In this document: piece by piece, positions 1 through 7,016 of the stretch
How the letters are laid out: each line of letters starts with the position of its first letter
How positions within the stretch are numbered: the first letter of the stretch is position 1
From: Oscillospiraceae bacterium
Lineage (GTDB): Bacteria; Bacillota_A; Clostridia; Oscillospirales; JAAYXM01
Assembly: GCA_017408185.1 (NCBI GenBank)
Contig: JAFQVE010000196.1
Location: 1-11,403 of the forward strand
Direction of reading: 5' to 3'
DNA: 11,403 nucleotides
Notes under the pieces: generated by a model
What the model saw: only the letters and a program-made list of their open reading frames with translations
Databases searched by the model: none
What the model was told of the DNA's origin: nothing
Position numbers and translations under genes: made by a program

Positions 1-9
1 AGAAAAAAC

Positions 10-38
10 TTGCATTTTATGGATATATGTGGTATACT
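10..38 (+). promoter_or_regulatory. Sigma-A-type promoter of the rimP-nusA-infB operon, extended -10
   Basis: The -35 box is TTGCAT (10-15), followed by a 17-nt spacer and the -10 box TATACT (33-38). A TG at 30-31 sits one base before the -10 box, which gives an extended -10. Transcription should begin near position 45, leaving about a 70-nt leader before the rimP start at 117. The leader contains the hairpin at 65-93. The spacing is optimal and the location fits, so the call is good, but it is sequence inference only. Confidence 0.8.
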
Positions 39-64
39 CATCATATAGTAAGTATGTTAGGATT

Positions 65-93
65 CGAGAGTGGGCGCCGGTCGTCCACTCTCG
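65..93 (+). promoter_or_regulatory. Leader stem-loop upstream of rimP
   Basis: CGAGAGTGG (65-73) pairs perfectly with CCACTCTCG (85-93). Three further inner pairs (74-76 with 82-84, one of them G-U) leave a 5-nt loop, so the stem is about 12 bp. It lies in the predicted untranslated leader, 10 nt before the rimP Shine-Dalgarno sequence. No U-run follows directly, so it is not a classical terminator. It may protect the 5' end, modulate translation, or serve operon autoregulation (NusA is a candidate regulator, as known for the E. coli operon). The hairpin is seen; the role is inferred. Confidence 0.6.
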
Positions 94-103
94 CACTACT
101 GTT

Positions 104-109
104 AAGGGG
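104..109 (+). promoter_or_regulatory. Ribosome binding site that fixes the rimP GTG start
   Basis: AAGGGG ends 7 nt before the GTG at 117. An in-frame ATG at 27 lies inside the promoter, upstream of the likely transcription start, and has no Shine-Dalgarno sequence, so 117 is the start. Confidence 0.8.
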
Positions 110-116
110 TGTTTTT

Positions 117-572
117 GTGAAAAAGATAACCGAAATTATTACGGAGCTTGCGGCTCCCGTGGCAGAGCAGCTCGGTCTCAGCGTATGGGACGTCGAGTTC
201 GTAAAAGAAGGCGGAGAGAGATATCTTCGCGTGTTTATCGACAAAGAGGGCGGCGTCGGGATTTCTGATTGCGAAAGCTTCTCTCGCGCGTTTGACCCAG
301 TGCTTGACGAGGAAGACCCGATTGCGGAATCGTACATCTTTGAGGTTTCAAGCGCAGGGCTTGAAAGACGGCTTTACCGTCCGTCCGATTTTGAAACGTA
401 TATGGGGAGCGCGGTAACGCTTAAAACATTTTCTCCCAAAGACGGGAAAAAAGAGTTTGCCGGAACGCTCTGCGGCTATAATGACGGTGACGTCACGCTT
501 GATGTCGCCGGCGAGAGCATAGACTTTACAAAGAAAGAAATTGCGTCGGTTCGCCTTCGCGTTGAATTTTAG
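117..572 (+). CDS. rimP: Ribosome maturation factor RimP
   Basis: A cytoplasmic protein of 151 aa that binds the free 30S subunit and is needed for its late maturation. The N-terminal domain carries the family hallmarks: LGLSVWDVEFVKEGGERYLRVFID near residues 20-44, a GISDCESFSRAFDPVLDEED stretch, then YIFEVSSAGLERRL, which matches the conserved EVSSPGLDRPL except that Ala replaces the usual Pro. The C-terminal half is the small SH3-like barrel (roughly residues 85-151). The GTG start at 117 is chosen because AAGGGG precedes it by 7 nt and the protein then has normal family length; the longer frame from 27 would begin inside the promoter. It is the first gene of the operon, with nusA 40 nt downstream, the usual order in bacteria. 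The family call is secure. Confidence 0.95.
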   Translation: MKKITEIITELAAPVAEQLGLSVWDVEFVKEGGERYLRVFIDKEGGVGISDCESFSRAFDPVLDEEDPIAESYIFEVSSAGLERRLYRPSDFETYMGSAVTLKTFSPKDGKKEFAGTLCGYNDGDVTLDVAGESIDFTKKEIASVRLRVEF

Positions 573-612
573 AAAATAAATTAAATAAAGATAAAGGGGA
601 CGGTTTAAAAAA

Positions 613-1668
613 ATGAACACAGAATTTTTTGCTGCGATAGAGCAGCTCGAAAAGGAAAAGGGCATTCCGCAGGATTATATGCTTGAAAGAGTTGCCCAGG
701 CGCTTCTTGCCGCGTATAAGCGCGACAACGCGGGCGTTATCGACAATGTTTTTGTCGAGCCGGATTGCGAGAAGAAAACCTTCCGTATGTATGTCAAGAA
801 GACTGTTGTTGAGGCAGTGGAGAATCCCGGCGAGGAAATAAGCCTTGACGAAGCAAAAAAGGTTTCAAAGAAAGCCGGCATCGGCGATGTTGTAAGCATT
901 GAAATCGAGACCCGCGCATTCGGAAGAATCGCAGCGCAGACGGCAAAGCAGGTTATTATTCAGGGAATCCGCGAAGCAGAGCGCGGCGTTGTGTTCCGTG
1001 AGTTCACATCAAAGGAACATGAAATTCTTACGGCACTTGTTGTGCGCACCGATCCGCGCAGCGGCGGCGCTTCAATCGAGATAACCGGCGAGAATGACAA
1101 AACAGAGGTTTATATCTCCGCAAAAGAGCTTATCCCGGGCGAGGTTGTCCGCGAGGGTGACCGCATCAAGATTTATGTTGTTGAGGTTAAGAGAAGCGAA
1201 CGCGGCCCGCAGATTATCATTTCAAGAACGCATCCCGGTCTTGTCCGCGGATTGTTTGAAATAGAGGTTCCGGAAATTCACGACGGAATCGTTGAGATTG
1301 TAAGTATCGCGCGTGAAGCCGGATCGAGAGCGAAGATTTCCGTTCGCTCAAATGATGAGAACGTTGATCCTATCGGCGCATGCGTCGGTCCTCGCGGAAA
1401 CCGCGTTGCGGCTATCGTGGAGGAAATCCGCGGCGAGAAAATTGATATCGTAAAATACTCTGAGGATATGGGCGAATATGTCGCCGCGGCTCTTGCTCCG
1501 GCTGATGTAATATCGGTAGAGACAAACGAAGAGGAACGCTCCTGCCGCGTTGTTGTAGATGACGAGCAGCTCTCTCTTGCTATCGGCAAGGACGGTCAGA
1601 ATGCACGTCTTGCGGCAAAGCTTACCGGATTTAAGATTGATATCAAGCCGAAAAGCGCTGTCTTATAA
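613..1668 (+). CDS. nusA: Transcription termination/antitermination protein NusA
   Basis: NusA (351 aa) binds RNA polymerase and nascent RNA and modulates pausing, intrinsic termination and antitermination, including on rRNA operons. Domains in order: an N-terminal polymerase-binding domain (about 1-125, starting MNTEFFAAIEQLEKEKGI), an S1 domain (about 135-200), KH1 with the motif VGPRG at 258-262 inside DPIGACVGPRGNRV, and KH2 with GKDG at 325-328 inside LAIGKDGQNARLAAKLTG. It ends soon after KH2, lacking the C-terminal acidic repeats of E. coli NusA, as is usual in Bacillota. The ATG at 613 has AAGGGG at 594-599, a slightly long 13-nt spacing. It lies between rimP and ylxR, the standard order. 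NusA may feed back on its own operon through the leader, as known in E. coli; nothing here proves that. Confidence 0.97.
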   Translation: MNTEFFAAIEQLEKEKGIPQDYMLERVAQALLAAYKRDNAGVIDNVFVEPDCEKKTFRMYVKKTVVEAVENPGEEISLDEAKKVSKKAGIGDVVSIEIETRAFGRIAAQTAKQVIIQGIREAERGVVFREFTSKEHEILTALVVRTDPRSGGASIEITGENDKTEVYISAKELIPGEVVREGDRIKIYVVEVKRSERGPQIIISRTHPGLVRGLFEIEVPEIHDGIVEIVSIAREAGSRAKISVRSNDENVDPIGACVGPRGNRVAAIVEEIRGEKIDIVKYSEDMGEYVAAALAPADVISVETNEEERSCRVVVDDEQLSLAIGKDGQNARLAAKLTGFKIDIKPKSAVL

Positions 1669-1690
1669 ATAAAAAGGCGGTAAGTGCGGT

Positions 1691-1972
1691 ATGATAAAAC
1701 AAAAGAAAGTGCCGATGCGCCAATGCGTCGGCTGCCGCGAAATGAAAGCCAAAGCAGAGCTTGTGCGCGTAGTAAAGCCTAAAGAGGGCGAAATTTCGCT
1801 TGATTTTGCCGGAAAGCTTCCGGGGAGAGGCGCATATGTCTGCAAGAGCGCTGCCTGCATTGAAAAAGCGAGAAAAGCAAAGGCGCTTGAGCGCGCGTTT
1901 TCCTGCCCGGTTTCCGCCGAGGTTTATGACGGGCTTGCAAAAAAGCTTGCGGAGGAAAATGATGGAAAGTAA
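1691..1972 (+). CDS. ylxR: YlxR/RnpM family RNA-binding protein
   Basis: A small basic cytoplasmic protein of 93 aa. It has the family signature PMRQCVGC near the N-terminus and GRGAYVCKSAAC in the middle. Four cysteines (12, 15, 51, 56) form two CxxC-like pairs that might hold a metal or simply be structural. The B. subtilis homologue, now called RnpM, has been reported to bind RNase P RNA and modulate RNase P; that is family knowledge, not seen here. An AAGGCGG (1674-1680) lies 10 nt before the ATG. The gene sits 22 nt after nusA, and its stop overlaps the start of ylxQ by 11 nt, which suggests translational coupling. Confidence 0.92.
   Translation: MIKQKKVPMRQCVGCREMKAKAELVRVVKPKEGEISLDFAGKLPGRGAYVCKSAACIEKARKAKALERAFSCPVSAEVYDGLAKKLAEENDGK
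1951..1955 (+). promoter_or_regulatory. Ribosome binding site for ylxQ inside ylxR
   Basis: GGAGG lies within the last codons of ylxR. Two tandem in-frame ATGs follow, at 1959 (3 nt away, too close) and 1962 (6 nt away). The second is favoured as the ylxQ start. Confidence 0.65.
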
Positions 1973-2360
1973 TTATCTCAGCCTTTTGGGGCTTGCGAAA
2001 CGGGCGGGAATGCTCGAGGCGGGAGATGAAGCGGTTCGCGCCGCAATCTCTGCCGGAAAGGTCCGCCTTGTGCTTTGCGCATCCGATGCATCCGACAGAA
2101 CGCGCGAAACGTTTTCATTCATAACGGAAAGCTCAGGTGTTGCGTTTGTGTCTGTTCCGGAAACGAAGGAAGAGCTTGGAAACTCGCTCGGCAGACGTCC
2201 GTCGGCAACGGTTGCTGTGTGCGACGTCGGATTTGCGGCAGCTATTGCAAAAAAGCTTGCGGAAAAGCTGCCGGAGGCAAAAGAGTGCGCAGAGCGGCTT
2301 TCGGAACGGGTACAAAAGATAACCAAAAGAAAAAAAGCGGCAAACAAAAGAAAAAGATAA
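1962..2360 (+). CDS. ylxQ: YlxQ, L7Ae/L30e-family RNA-binding protein
   Basis: A protein of 132 aa from the preferred ATG at 1962. The N-terminal part is a clear L7Ae/L30e/S12e/Gadd45 fold: YLSLLGLAKRAGMLEAGDEAVRAAISAGKVRLVLCASDASDRTRE, then VPETKEELGNSLGRRPSATVAVCDVGFAAAI. L7Ae-type proteins bind kink-turn RNAs; the Bacillus YlxQ homologue is non-essential and its RNA partner is not firmly known. After about residue 103 there is a charged tail ending in Lys/Arg-rich sequence (KRKKAANKRKR), longer than the roughly 100-residue minimal family members. The tail may add non-specific RNA or ribosome affinity (inference). It overlaps ylxR by 11 nt and precedes infB, the normal place. An upstream in-frame extension to 1800 is only the overlap with ylxR and is not used. 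Confidence 0.9.
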   Translation: MESNYLSLLGLAKRAGMLEAGDEAVRAAISAGKVRLVLCASDASDRTRETFSFITESSGVAFVSVPETKEELGNSLGRRPSATVAVCDVGFAAAIAKKLAEKLPEAKECAERLSERVQKITKRKKAANKRKR

Positions 2361-2383
2361 ATCGCAGAATATGAAATATTAAC

Positions 2384-2390
2384 GGAGGTG
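2384..2390 (+). promoter_or_regulatory. Ribosome binding site that decides the infB start
   Basis: GGAGGTG ends 9 nt before the ATG at 2400. The in-frame GTG at 2388 is part of this Shine-Dalgarno sequence itself, so it cannot be the start. Confidence 0.85.
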
Positions 2391-2399
2391 GAGTGCTGT

Positions 2400-4787
2400 A
2401 TGAGCAGTTTACAGAAATACAGAGTCCGTGATGTCGCAAAGGATTTTGACGTTACGGCAAAAGTAATCACCGAAATACTTACAAAATATTCCGAAGCACC
2501 GAAGTCCAATATGCAGGCGCTTACGGATGAGGAGCTCAACATAGTTTTTGATGTCCTCACACTGAAGCACCAGGTCGAGAGCTTTGAAAGCCTTATGTCC
2601 GAGGTTTACAGCGAGAAGAAAGAAGAACCGGTACAGGAGAATAAGGAAAAAGCTCCGAGGGAAAAGAAAGCAGAAAAGGCTTCAAAGCAGGAAAAAAAGG
2701 AAGAACCTGCAAAGAAGGATAAGGCAAAGCCGGCAGCTTCCGATGTGAAAAAGGAAGAAGCTCCGGTTGAGCGCAAGACGGATGCCGCACCCGAATACGC
2801 AACGAAAAAGGGTGTTAAGACTCACGTTATCGATACTCGCGGCGGCTCGGTTGACCTTTCGAAGTATGATGATCGCGTAGACAGCCTTGTCCCCGATAAG
2901 GTTCGCGATATCGGTGTGCAGAAACAGAAAATAAAGAAAAATTCGGACAGAAGAGGTCAGAATTTCGGTAATAAGCGCCGTCAGGAAGAGCAGGAAAAGA
3001 TGAAGAAGCTTGAGGCTCAGGTTCAGAAAAAGCCTCAGGTAACCGTTATGATTCCGGACGAAATCTCGGTGGGAGAGCTTGCTTCACGCATGAAGAGAAC
3101 GGCGGCGGATGTTATAAAGCAGCTTATAAAGCTCGGTGTTATGGCATCAATTTCTGATGTTATCGATTACGACACGGCCGCAATTGTTGCGCTTGAAATG
3201 GGTGCAAAGGTTGAAAAGGAAGTTATCGTGACGATAGAGGATAAGCTCATCGACGAGAGTGAGGACCGCGAAGAGGACCTCAAGGGACGCGATCCGGTAG
3301 TTGTTGTTATGGGCCACGTTGACCACGGTAAAACATCGCTTCTCGACGCTGTGAGAAAGACAAACGTTGCATCGGGCGAAGCCGGCGGCATTACTCAGCA
3401 TATCGGTGCTTACCGTGTTGAGATAAACGGAAGAAAGATAACCTTCCTCGACACCCCCGGACACGAGGCGTTCACATCAATGCGTGCCCGCGGTGCTCAG
3501 GTAACGGACGTTGTTATTCTTGTTGTTGCGGCGGATGACGGAATCATGCCGCAGACGATTGAAGCCATAAACCACGCAAAGGCGGCGGATGTTCCGATTG
3601 TTGTTGCGGTAAACAAAATGGATGTCGAGGGCGCGAACCCCGACAGAATAAAGCAGCAGCTCACGGAATATGAGCTTGTTCCGGAGGAGTGGGGCGGAAG
3701 CACCATCGTATGCCCGATTTCCGCAAAGCGCGGAGACGGCATCGACGAGCTTCTCGAGATGGTTATCCTCACTGCGGATATGCTTGATCTTAAGGCAAAT
3801 CCCGACAGAGCCGCAAAGGGTACCGTTGTTGAAGCAAAGCTTGACCGCGGTCGCGGTCCGGTTGCAACGCTTCTCGTTTCAAACGGAACGCTTAACTCCG
3901 GTGATGTTATCATTGCGGGAACAAGCGTTGGTCGAATCCGTGCAATGACGGATGACAAGGGCCGAAAGATAAAGACTGCAGGCCCGTCGGTTCCGGTTGA
4001 GATTATCGGTCTTTCCGAGGTTCCGAACGCAGGTGATATCTTCTACGCCGTAGATGATGAGCGTATGGCACGTGAGCTTGTTGAGCAACGTAAGCAGACT
4101 GAAAAGGATGAGGTTAATAAGGCGGCAACGCGCAAGGTTTCTCTTGAAGACCTCTTTGATCAGATTCAGCAGGGTGAGATAAAAGAGCTTCCCATCATCG
4201 TCAAGGCAGACGTTAAGGGTACTGCCGAGGCGGTCAAGGCATCTCTTGAAAAGCTCACAAACGACGAAGTCCGTGTGCGTGTTATCCACACAGGCGTTGG
4301 TGCTATCAACGAGTCGGATATTCTCCTTGCATCTGCATCAAATGCTATTGTCGTCGGATTTAACGTCCGTCCGGATGCAGGTGCGCGCGACAGTGCAGAG
4401 ACATCGGGAACAGATGTCCGCACATACCGCATAATTTACGATTGCATAGAGGAAATGGAAGCGGCTATGAAAGGTCTTCTCGCTCCAAAATTCCGCGAAG
4501 AAGTCCTCGGCCATGCGGAAATCCGTCAGACCTTTAAGGTATCCAAAATCGGAACGATTGCAGGCTGCCATGTCACAGACGGTAAGATTACAAGAAACGC
4601 AAGCGTCCGCGTTGTCCGCGACGGCGTTGTTGTGTATGACGGAACTCTTGCATCGCTCAAGAGATTTAAAGACGATGCTAAGGAAGTTGCCTCCGGATAT
4701 GAGTGCGGCTTGAGTGTTGAAAACTTCAACGATATCAAGGAAGGCGACGTTGTTGAAGCTTATGAAATGGTAGAAGTAAAGGATTAA
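2400..4787 (+). CDS. infB: Translation initiation factor IF-2
   Basis: IF-2 (795 aa) is the GTPase that brings fMet-tRNA to the 30S subunit and promotes 50S joining. An IF2N-type module occupies about 1-55 ([22 protein letters not shown]). It is followed by a long Lys/Glu-rich, probably disordered linker (about 75-200) and a second IF2N module (about 215-265, [29 protein letters not shown]). The G domain has all motifs: G1 GHVDHGKT 305-312, G2 GGITQHIGA 329-337, G3 DTPGH 351-355, G4 NKMD 405-408, G5 SAK 441-443. Domain II, the IF2 domain III and the fMet-tRNA-binding C2 domain follow, ending ...YEMVEVKD. The start at ATG 2400 is set by GGAGGTG. The TAA stop is followed almost at once by the rbfA-nrnA gene, so coupling is likely. 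The protein looks intact and is certain by motif. Confidence 0.98.
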   Translation: MSSLQKYRVRDVAKDFDVTAKVITEILTKYSEAPKSNMQALTDEELNIVFDVLTLKHQVESFESLMSEVYSEKKEEPVQENKEKAPREKKAEKASKQEKKEEPAKKDKAKPAASDVKKEEAPVERKTDAAPEYATKKGVKTHVIDTRGGSVDLSKYDDRVDSLVPDKVRDIGVQKQKIKKNSDRRGQNFGNKRRQEEQEKMKKLEAQVQKKPQVTVMIPDEISVGELASRMKRTAADVIKQLIKLGVMASISDVIDYDTAAIVALEMGAKVEKEVIVTIEDKLIDESEDREEDLKGRDPVVVVMGHVDHGKTSLLDAVRKTNVASGEAGGITQHIGAYRVEINGRKITFLDTPGHEAFTSMRARGAQVTDVVILVVAADDGIMPQTIEAINHAKAADVPIVVAVNKMDVEGANPDRIKQQLTEYELVPEEWGGSTIVCPISAKRGDGIDELLEMVILTADMLDLKANPDRAAKGTVVEAKLDRGRGPVATLLVSNGTLNSGDVIIAGTSVGRIRAMTDDKGRKIKTAGPSVPVEIIGLSEVPNAGDIFYAVDDERMARELVEQRKQTEKDEVNKAATRKVSLEDLFDQIQQGEIKELPIIVKADVKGTAEAVKASLEKLTNDEVRVRVIHTGVGAINESDILLASASNAIVVGFNVRPDAGARDSAETSGTDVRTYRIIYDCIEEMEAAMKGLLAPKFREEVLGHAEIRQTFKVSKIGTIAGCHVTDGKITRNASVRVVRDGVVVYDGTLASLKRFKDDAKEVASGYECGLSVENFNDIKEGDVVEAYEMVEVKD
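4778..4783 (+). promoter_or_regulatory. Ribosome binding site for rbfA-nrnA inside the infB end
   Basis: AAAGGA overlaps the last infB codons. The ATG at 4794 is 10 nt downstream, while an in-frame TTG at 4788 is only 4 nt away. This favours ATG 4794, which also matches the usual RbfA N-terminus. Confidence 0.65.
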
Positions 4788-4793
4788 TTGTTT

Positions 4794-6098
4794 ATGGGAA
4801 GTGTACGTATAGGTCGTGTAAACGATGAAATGCTGAGAGTTCTTTCCGAGCTTATCCGCACGGTGCGTGATCCGCGTGTATCGGGGCTTGTGAGCATTGT
4901 CCGTGTCGAAACGGCATCGGATCTCGGAAGCGCGCGCGTTTATGTGAGCGTTCTCGGCGATGAAGCGAAGGAGCGTGATTGCATCCGCGGGCTTGTTTCG
5001 GCGTCGGGATATCTGCGCCGTGAGGCGGCAAAGCGTCTTTCTCTCCGTCATACGCCGGAGCTTACGTTCATTGCCGACAACTCAATTGTCACCGGAACGC
5101 ATATAATGGAGCTTATTGAGAACGTTGCGCGTGAGGACTGCAAAAAGCGCACGCTTGACGTTGCGGGGGTTGCGCAGTTTCTCAAAACGCGCGATGACGT
5201 GATGATTCTCACGCACAAAAGCCCGGACGGCGATGCCGCGGGAAGTGCGGCGGCTCTTGCGCTTATCCTGCGTGCGGTGGGAAAGAATGCGTATATTTTC
5301 AGAAATCCCGAGTTTAATAAAAAGCTTACAAAGGTAGTGCGTCCGTATCTTGCACCGGAGGATTTTTCACCGAAATGTGTTATTGCGGTTGACTGTGCAG
5401 ACAAAAAGCTTCTTTCCAAGGAAAGTGAAGCGTTTGCAGATGATGTTGAGCTTGTTATCGACCATCATGTAACGCATCGCACCTATTCGCGCCTCGCTTG
5501 CGTCATTTCCGATGCGGCGGCTTGCGGAGAGATTATTTACGATCTCGCCATGGAGATGGGCATAAAGCTTACAAAAAAGCTTTCAAATGCTCTTTATGTT
5601 GCAATTGCAACAGATACAGGCAGATTCCTGCACGCAAATACCACACCGGAAACCCACAGAAAAGCGGCAGAGCTTATTGCTCACGGCGCGGATTTTGAGG
5701 GTATAAACCGCGAGTTTTTCATTGAAAAAACACCCGAGAGAATCGCTCTTGAAGCGGAAATTCTCGGAGGTATGAAACTCCTTTTCGGCGGTAAAGTATG
5801 CGTTATTAAGCTTAATAACGAAACTGTAGAAAAAATCGGTGCAACGGAGGACGACCTTGACGGCATATCCGCGCTTGCGCGTGTTGCACACGGCGTTTCT
5901 CTCGGTATTTACATCCACGAGCGTGACGGCAAGGCAAAGGTGTCTATGCGCTCGGATGAAAACGCCGATTGTGCAGAGCTTTGTGCGCATTTCGGCGGCG
6001 GCGGGCACGAACGTGCCGCAGGCTGTACGCTTGACGTGTCTCTTGACGATGCGGAAAAGTTTATCTGCGCATATCTTGAAGAATTGGATTTGTTTTAG
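4794..6098 (+). CDS. rbfA-nrnA: Fusion of 30S-binding factor RbfA with DHH/DHHA1 nanoRNase NrnA
   Basis: One uninterrupted frame of 434 aa carries two proteins that are normally separate neighbours. Residues 1-112 are RbfA, the cold-shock factor that binds immature 30S near the 16S 5' helix: RIGRVNDEMLRVLSELI, RDPRVSGLVSIVRVETASDLGSARVYVSVLG, LRREAAKRLSLRHTPELTFIADNSI. A linker of about ten residues leads into NrnA, a Mn-dependent phosphoesterase family that degrades 2-5 nt nanoRNAs and pAp. It shows THKSPDGDAAGS (Asp145, Asp147), AVDCAD, the DHH motif at 223-225 and the DHHA1 motif GGGGHERAAG at 401-410, so all key metal and substrate motifs are present. Between the domains there is no stop and no ATG, GTG or TTG codon before the GTG-ATG directly ahead of the first NrnA motif, so a separate NrnA start would be truncated. 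The start ATG 4794 is preferred over TTG 4788 on Shine-Dalgarno spacing. Both domains look functional; the fusion is seen, its benefit is inferred. Confidence 0.93.
   Translation: MGSVRIGRVNDEMLRVLSELIRTVRDPRVSGLVSIVRVETASDLGSARVYVSVLGDEAKERDCIRGLVSASGYLRREAAKRLSLRHTPELTFIADNSIVTGTHIMELIENVAREDCKKRTLDVAGVAQFLKTRDDVMILTHKSPDGDAAGSAAALALILRAVGKNAYIFRNPEFNKKLTKVVRPYLAPEDFSPKCVIAVDCADKKLLSKESEAFADDVELVIDHHVTHRTYSRLACVISDAAACGEIIYDLAMEMGIKLTKKLSNALYVAIATDTGRFLHANTTPETHRKAAELIAHGADFEGINREFFIEKTPERIALEAEILGGMKLLFGGKVCVIKLNNETVEKIGATEDDLDGISALARVAHGVSLGIYIHERDGKAKVSMRSDENADCAELCAHFGGGGHERAAGCTLDVSLDDAEKFICAYLEELDLF
5801..5820. repeat. Perfect 20-bp palindrome within rbfA-nrnA
   Basis: CGTTATTAAG is followed directly by its exact reverse complement, with a HindIII-like AAGCTT centre. 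It encodes part of VIKLNNE in the NrnA half. No function is known; it could be a protein-binding site, a weak structure, or chance. Confidence 0.5.
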
Positions 6099-6135
6099 TT
6101 TTTGCGGAACACTTTGCTGTGTTCCGCAAAAACTG
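6096..6135. repeat. Inverted repeat spanning the nrnA stop codon, before truB
   Basis: The arm 6097-6112 is exactly complementary to 6119-6134 (16 bp, core GCGGAACAC/GTGTTCCGC), with a G-U pair at 6096/6135 and a 6-nt loop TTTGCT. The TAG stop lies in the left arm. The run of T is on the 5' side and A on the 3' side, so neither strand has the U-tract expected after an intrinsic terminator. In RNA it would form a long, stable hairpin 9 nt before the truB Shine-Dalgarno sequence. It may act as an mRNA processing or stability element within the operon (inference). Confidence 0.65.
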
Positions 6136-6155
6136 CTTAAAAAAAGAGGTATAAA

Positions 6156-7016
6156 ATGAACGGAATTGTGATTATAGACAAGCCTGCGGGAATTACGTCT
6201 CACGGCGTCGTTTCGCGTATGCGTAAAATATTCGGTACACGCCGTGTGGGGCATTCGGGAACGCTTGACCCTATGGCAACGGGAGTTCTGCCCGTGTTCG
6301 TAGGACGTGCAACGCGCGCGTGCGAATTTGCACTGTGCGATGAAAAAGCATATATTGCGCGCTTTCGTCTCGGCGTCGTTACGGACACTCAGGATATAAC
6401 GGGAACCGTGATTGAAGAGAGACCTGTCAGTGTGGCACAGGAACAGGTTTTTGATGTATGCCGCAGCTTTTGCGGAGAAATTCTGCAGACCCCGCCGATG
6501 TATTCTGCGCTGAAGGTGGACGGCGTTGCGCTTTACAAGCTTGCGCGCGAGGGGAAAACGGTGGAGCGTGAAGCAAGAAAAATCACAATTCATTCCATAA
6601 ATCCGTCTTATGCGGGCAATGATGAGTATGAAATTGAGGTTTCGTGTTCAAAGGGAACGTATATCCGTACACTGATATACGATATCGGAGAAAAGCTCGG
6701 CTGCGGGGCGTCAATGACGGCACTGCGCAGAACAAAATCCGGTATTTTCATAATAGATCGCGCAAAAACCATAGAGGAAACGGAAGCAGAGCCGACTCTT
6801 CTGCCGGTTGATTTTATGTTTTCTGAATACAGCCCCGTGACGATTGATGCAAAAGGGGAGAAAAAGTGCCGCAACGGTGCGCCGGTTCCGGGAAATGCAG
6901 AGGATGGAGTTACATACCGTGTCTATTCGGAAAACGGCGAGTTTCTTATGCTTGCGCGCGGGGATAAGAGCGGTGCGCTTGTAACGGTGAAAAGTTTTTT
7001 TGAGGTGCAGGGATGA
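6156..7016 (+). CDS. truB: tRNA pseudouridine(55) synthase TruB
   Basis: TruB (286 aa) makes pseudouridine 55 in the T-loop of nearly all tRNAs and also acts as a tRNA folding chaperone. It opens with NGIVIIDKPAGITSHGVV. The catalytic motif GHSGTLDPMATGVLP holds the nucleophile Asp38. KAYIARFRLGVVTDTQDITG, PPMYSALKVDGVALYKLAREG and CSKGTYIRTLIYDIGEKLGCGASMTALRRTKSG are all family blocks. The last 55-60 residues form a short C-terminal PUA-like region. AGAGG (6145-6149) is 6 nt before the ATG. It follows the fusion gene and the inverted repeat, and its TGA overlaps the ribF ATG (ATGA), a coupled junction. Length and motifs are complete. Confidence 0.97.
   Translation: MNGIVIIDKPAGITSHGVVSRMRKIFGTRRVGHSGTLDPMATGVLPVFVGRATRACEFALCDEKAYIARFRLGVVTDTQDITGTVIEERPVSVAQEQVFDVCRSFCGEILQTPPMYSALKVDGVALYKLAREGKTVEREARKITIHSINPSYAGNDEYEIEVSCSKGTYIRTLIYDIGEKLGCGASMTALRRTKSGIFIIDRAKTIEETEAEPTLLPVDFMFSEYSPVTIDAKGEKKCRNGAPVPGNAEDGVTYRVYSENGEFLMLARGDKSGALVTVKSFFEVQG

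Noticed and set aside
27..116. N-terminal extension of the rimP frame from an ATG-like start at 27.
   Set aside because: It lies inside the promoter, has no ribosome binding site, would run through the leader hairpin, and adds sequence unlike the family. The GTG at 117 is the start.
1800..1961. Longer start for ylxQ within ylxR.
   Set aside because: The stretch is the +1-frame reading of ylxR and is Arg-rich with no homology pattern; the GGAGG at 1951-1955 supports the start at 1962.
1935..2263. 19-nt direct repeat TTGCAAAAAAGCTTGCGGA at 1935-1953 and 2245-2263.
   Set aside because: Both copies encode AKKLAE in frame in ylxR and ylxQ. Common Ala/Lys/Leu codons explain this better than a mobile or recombining repeat.
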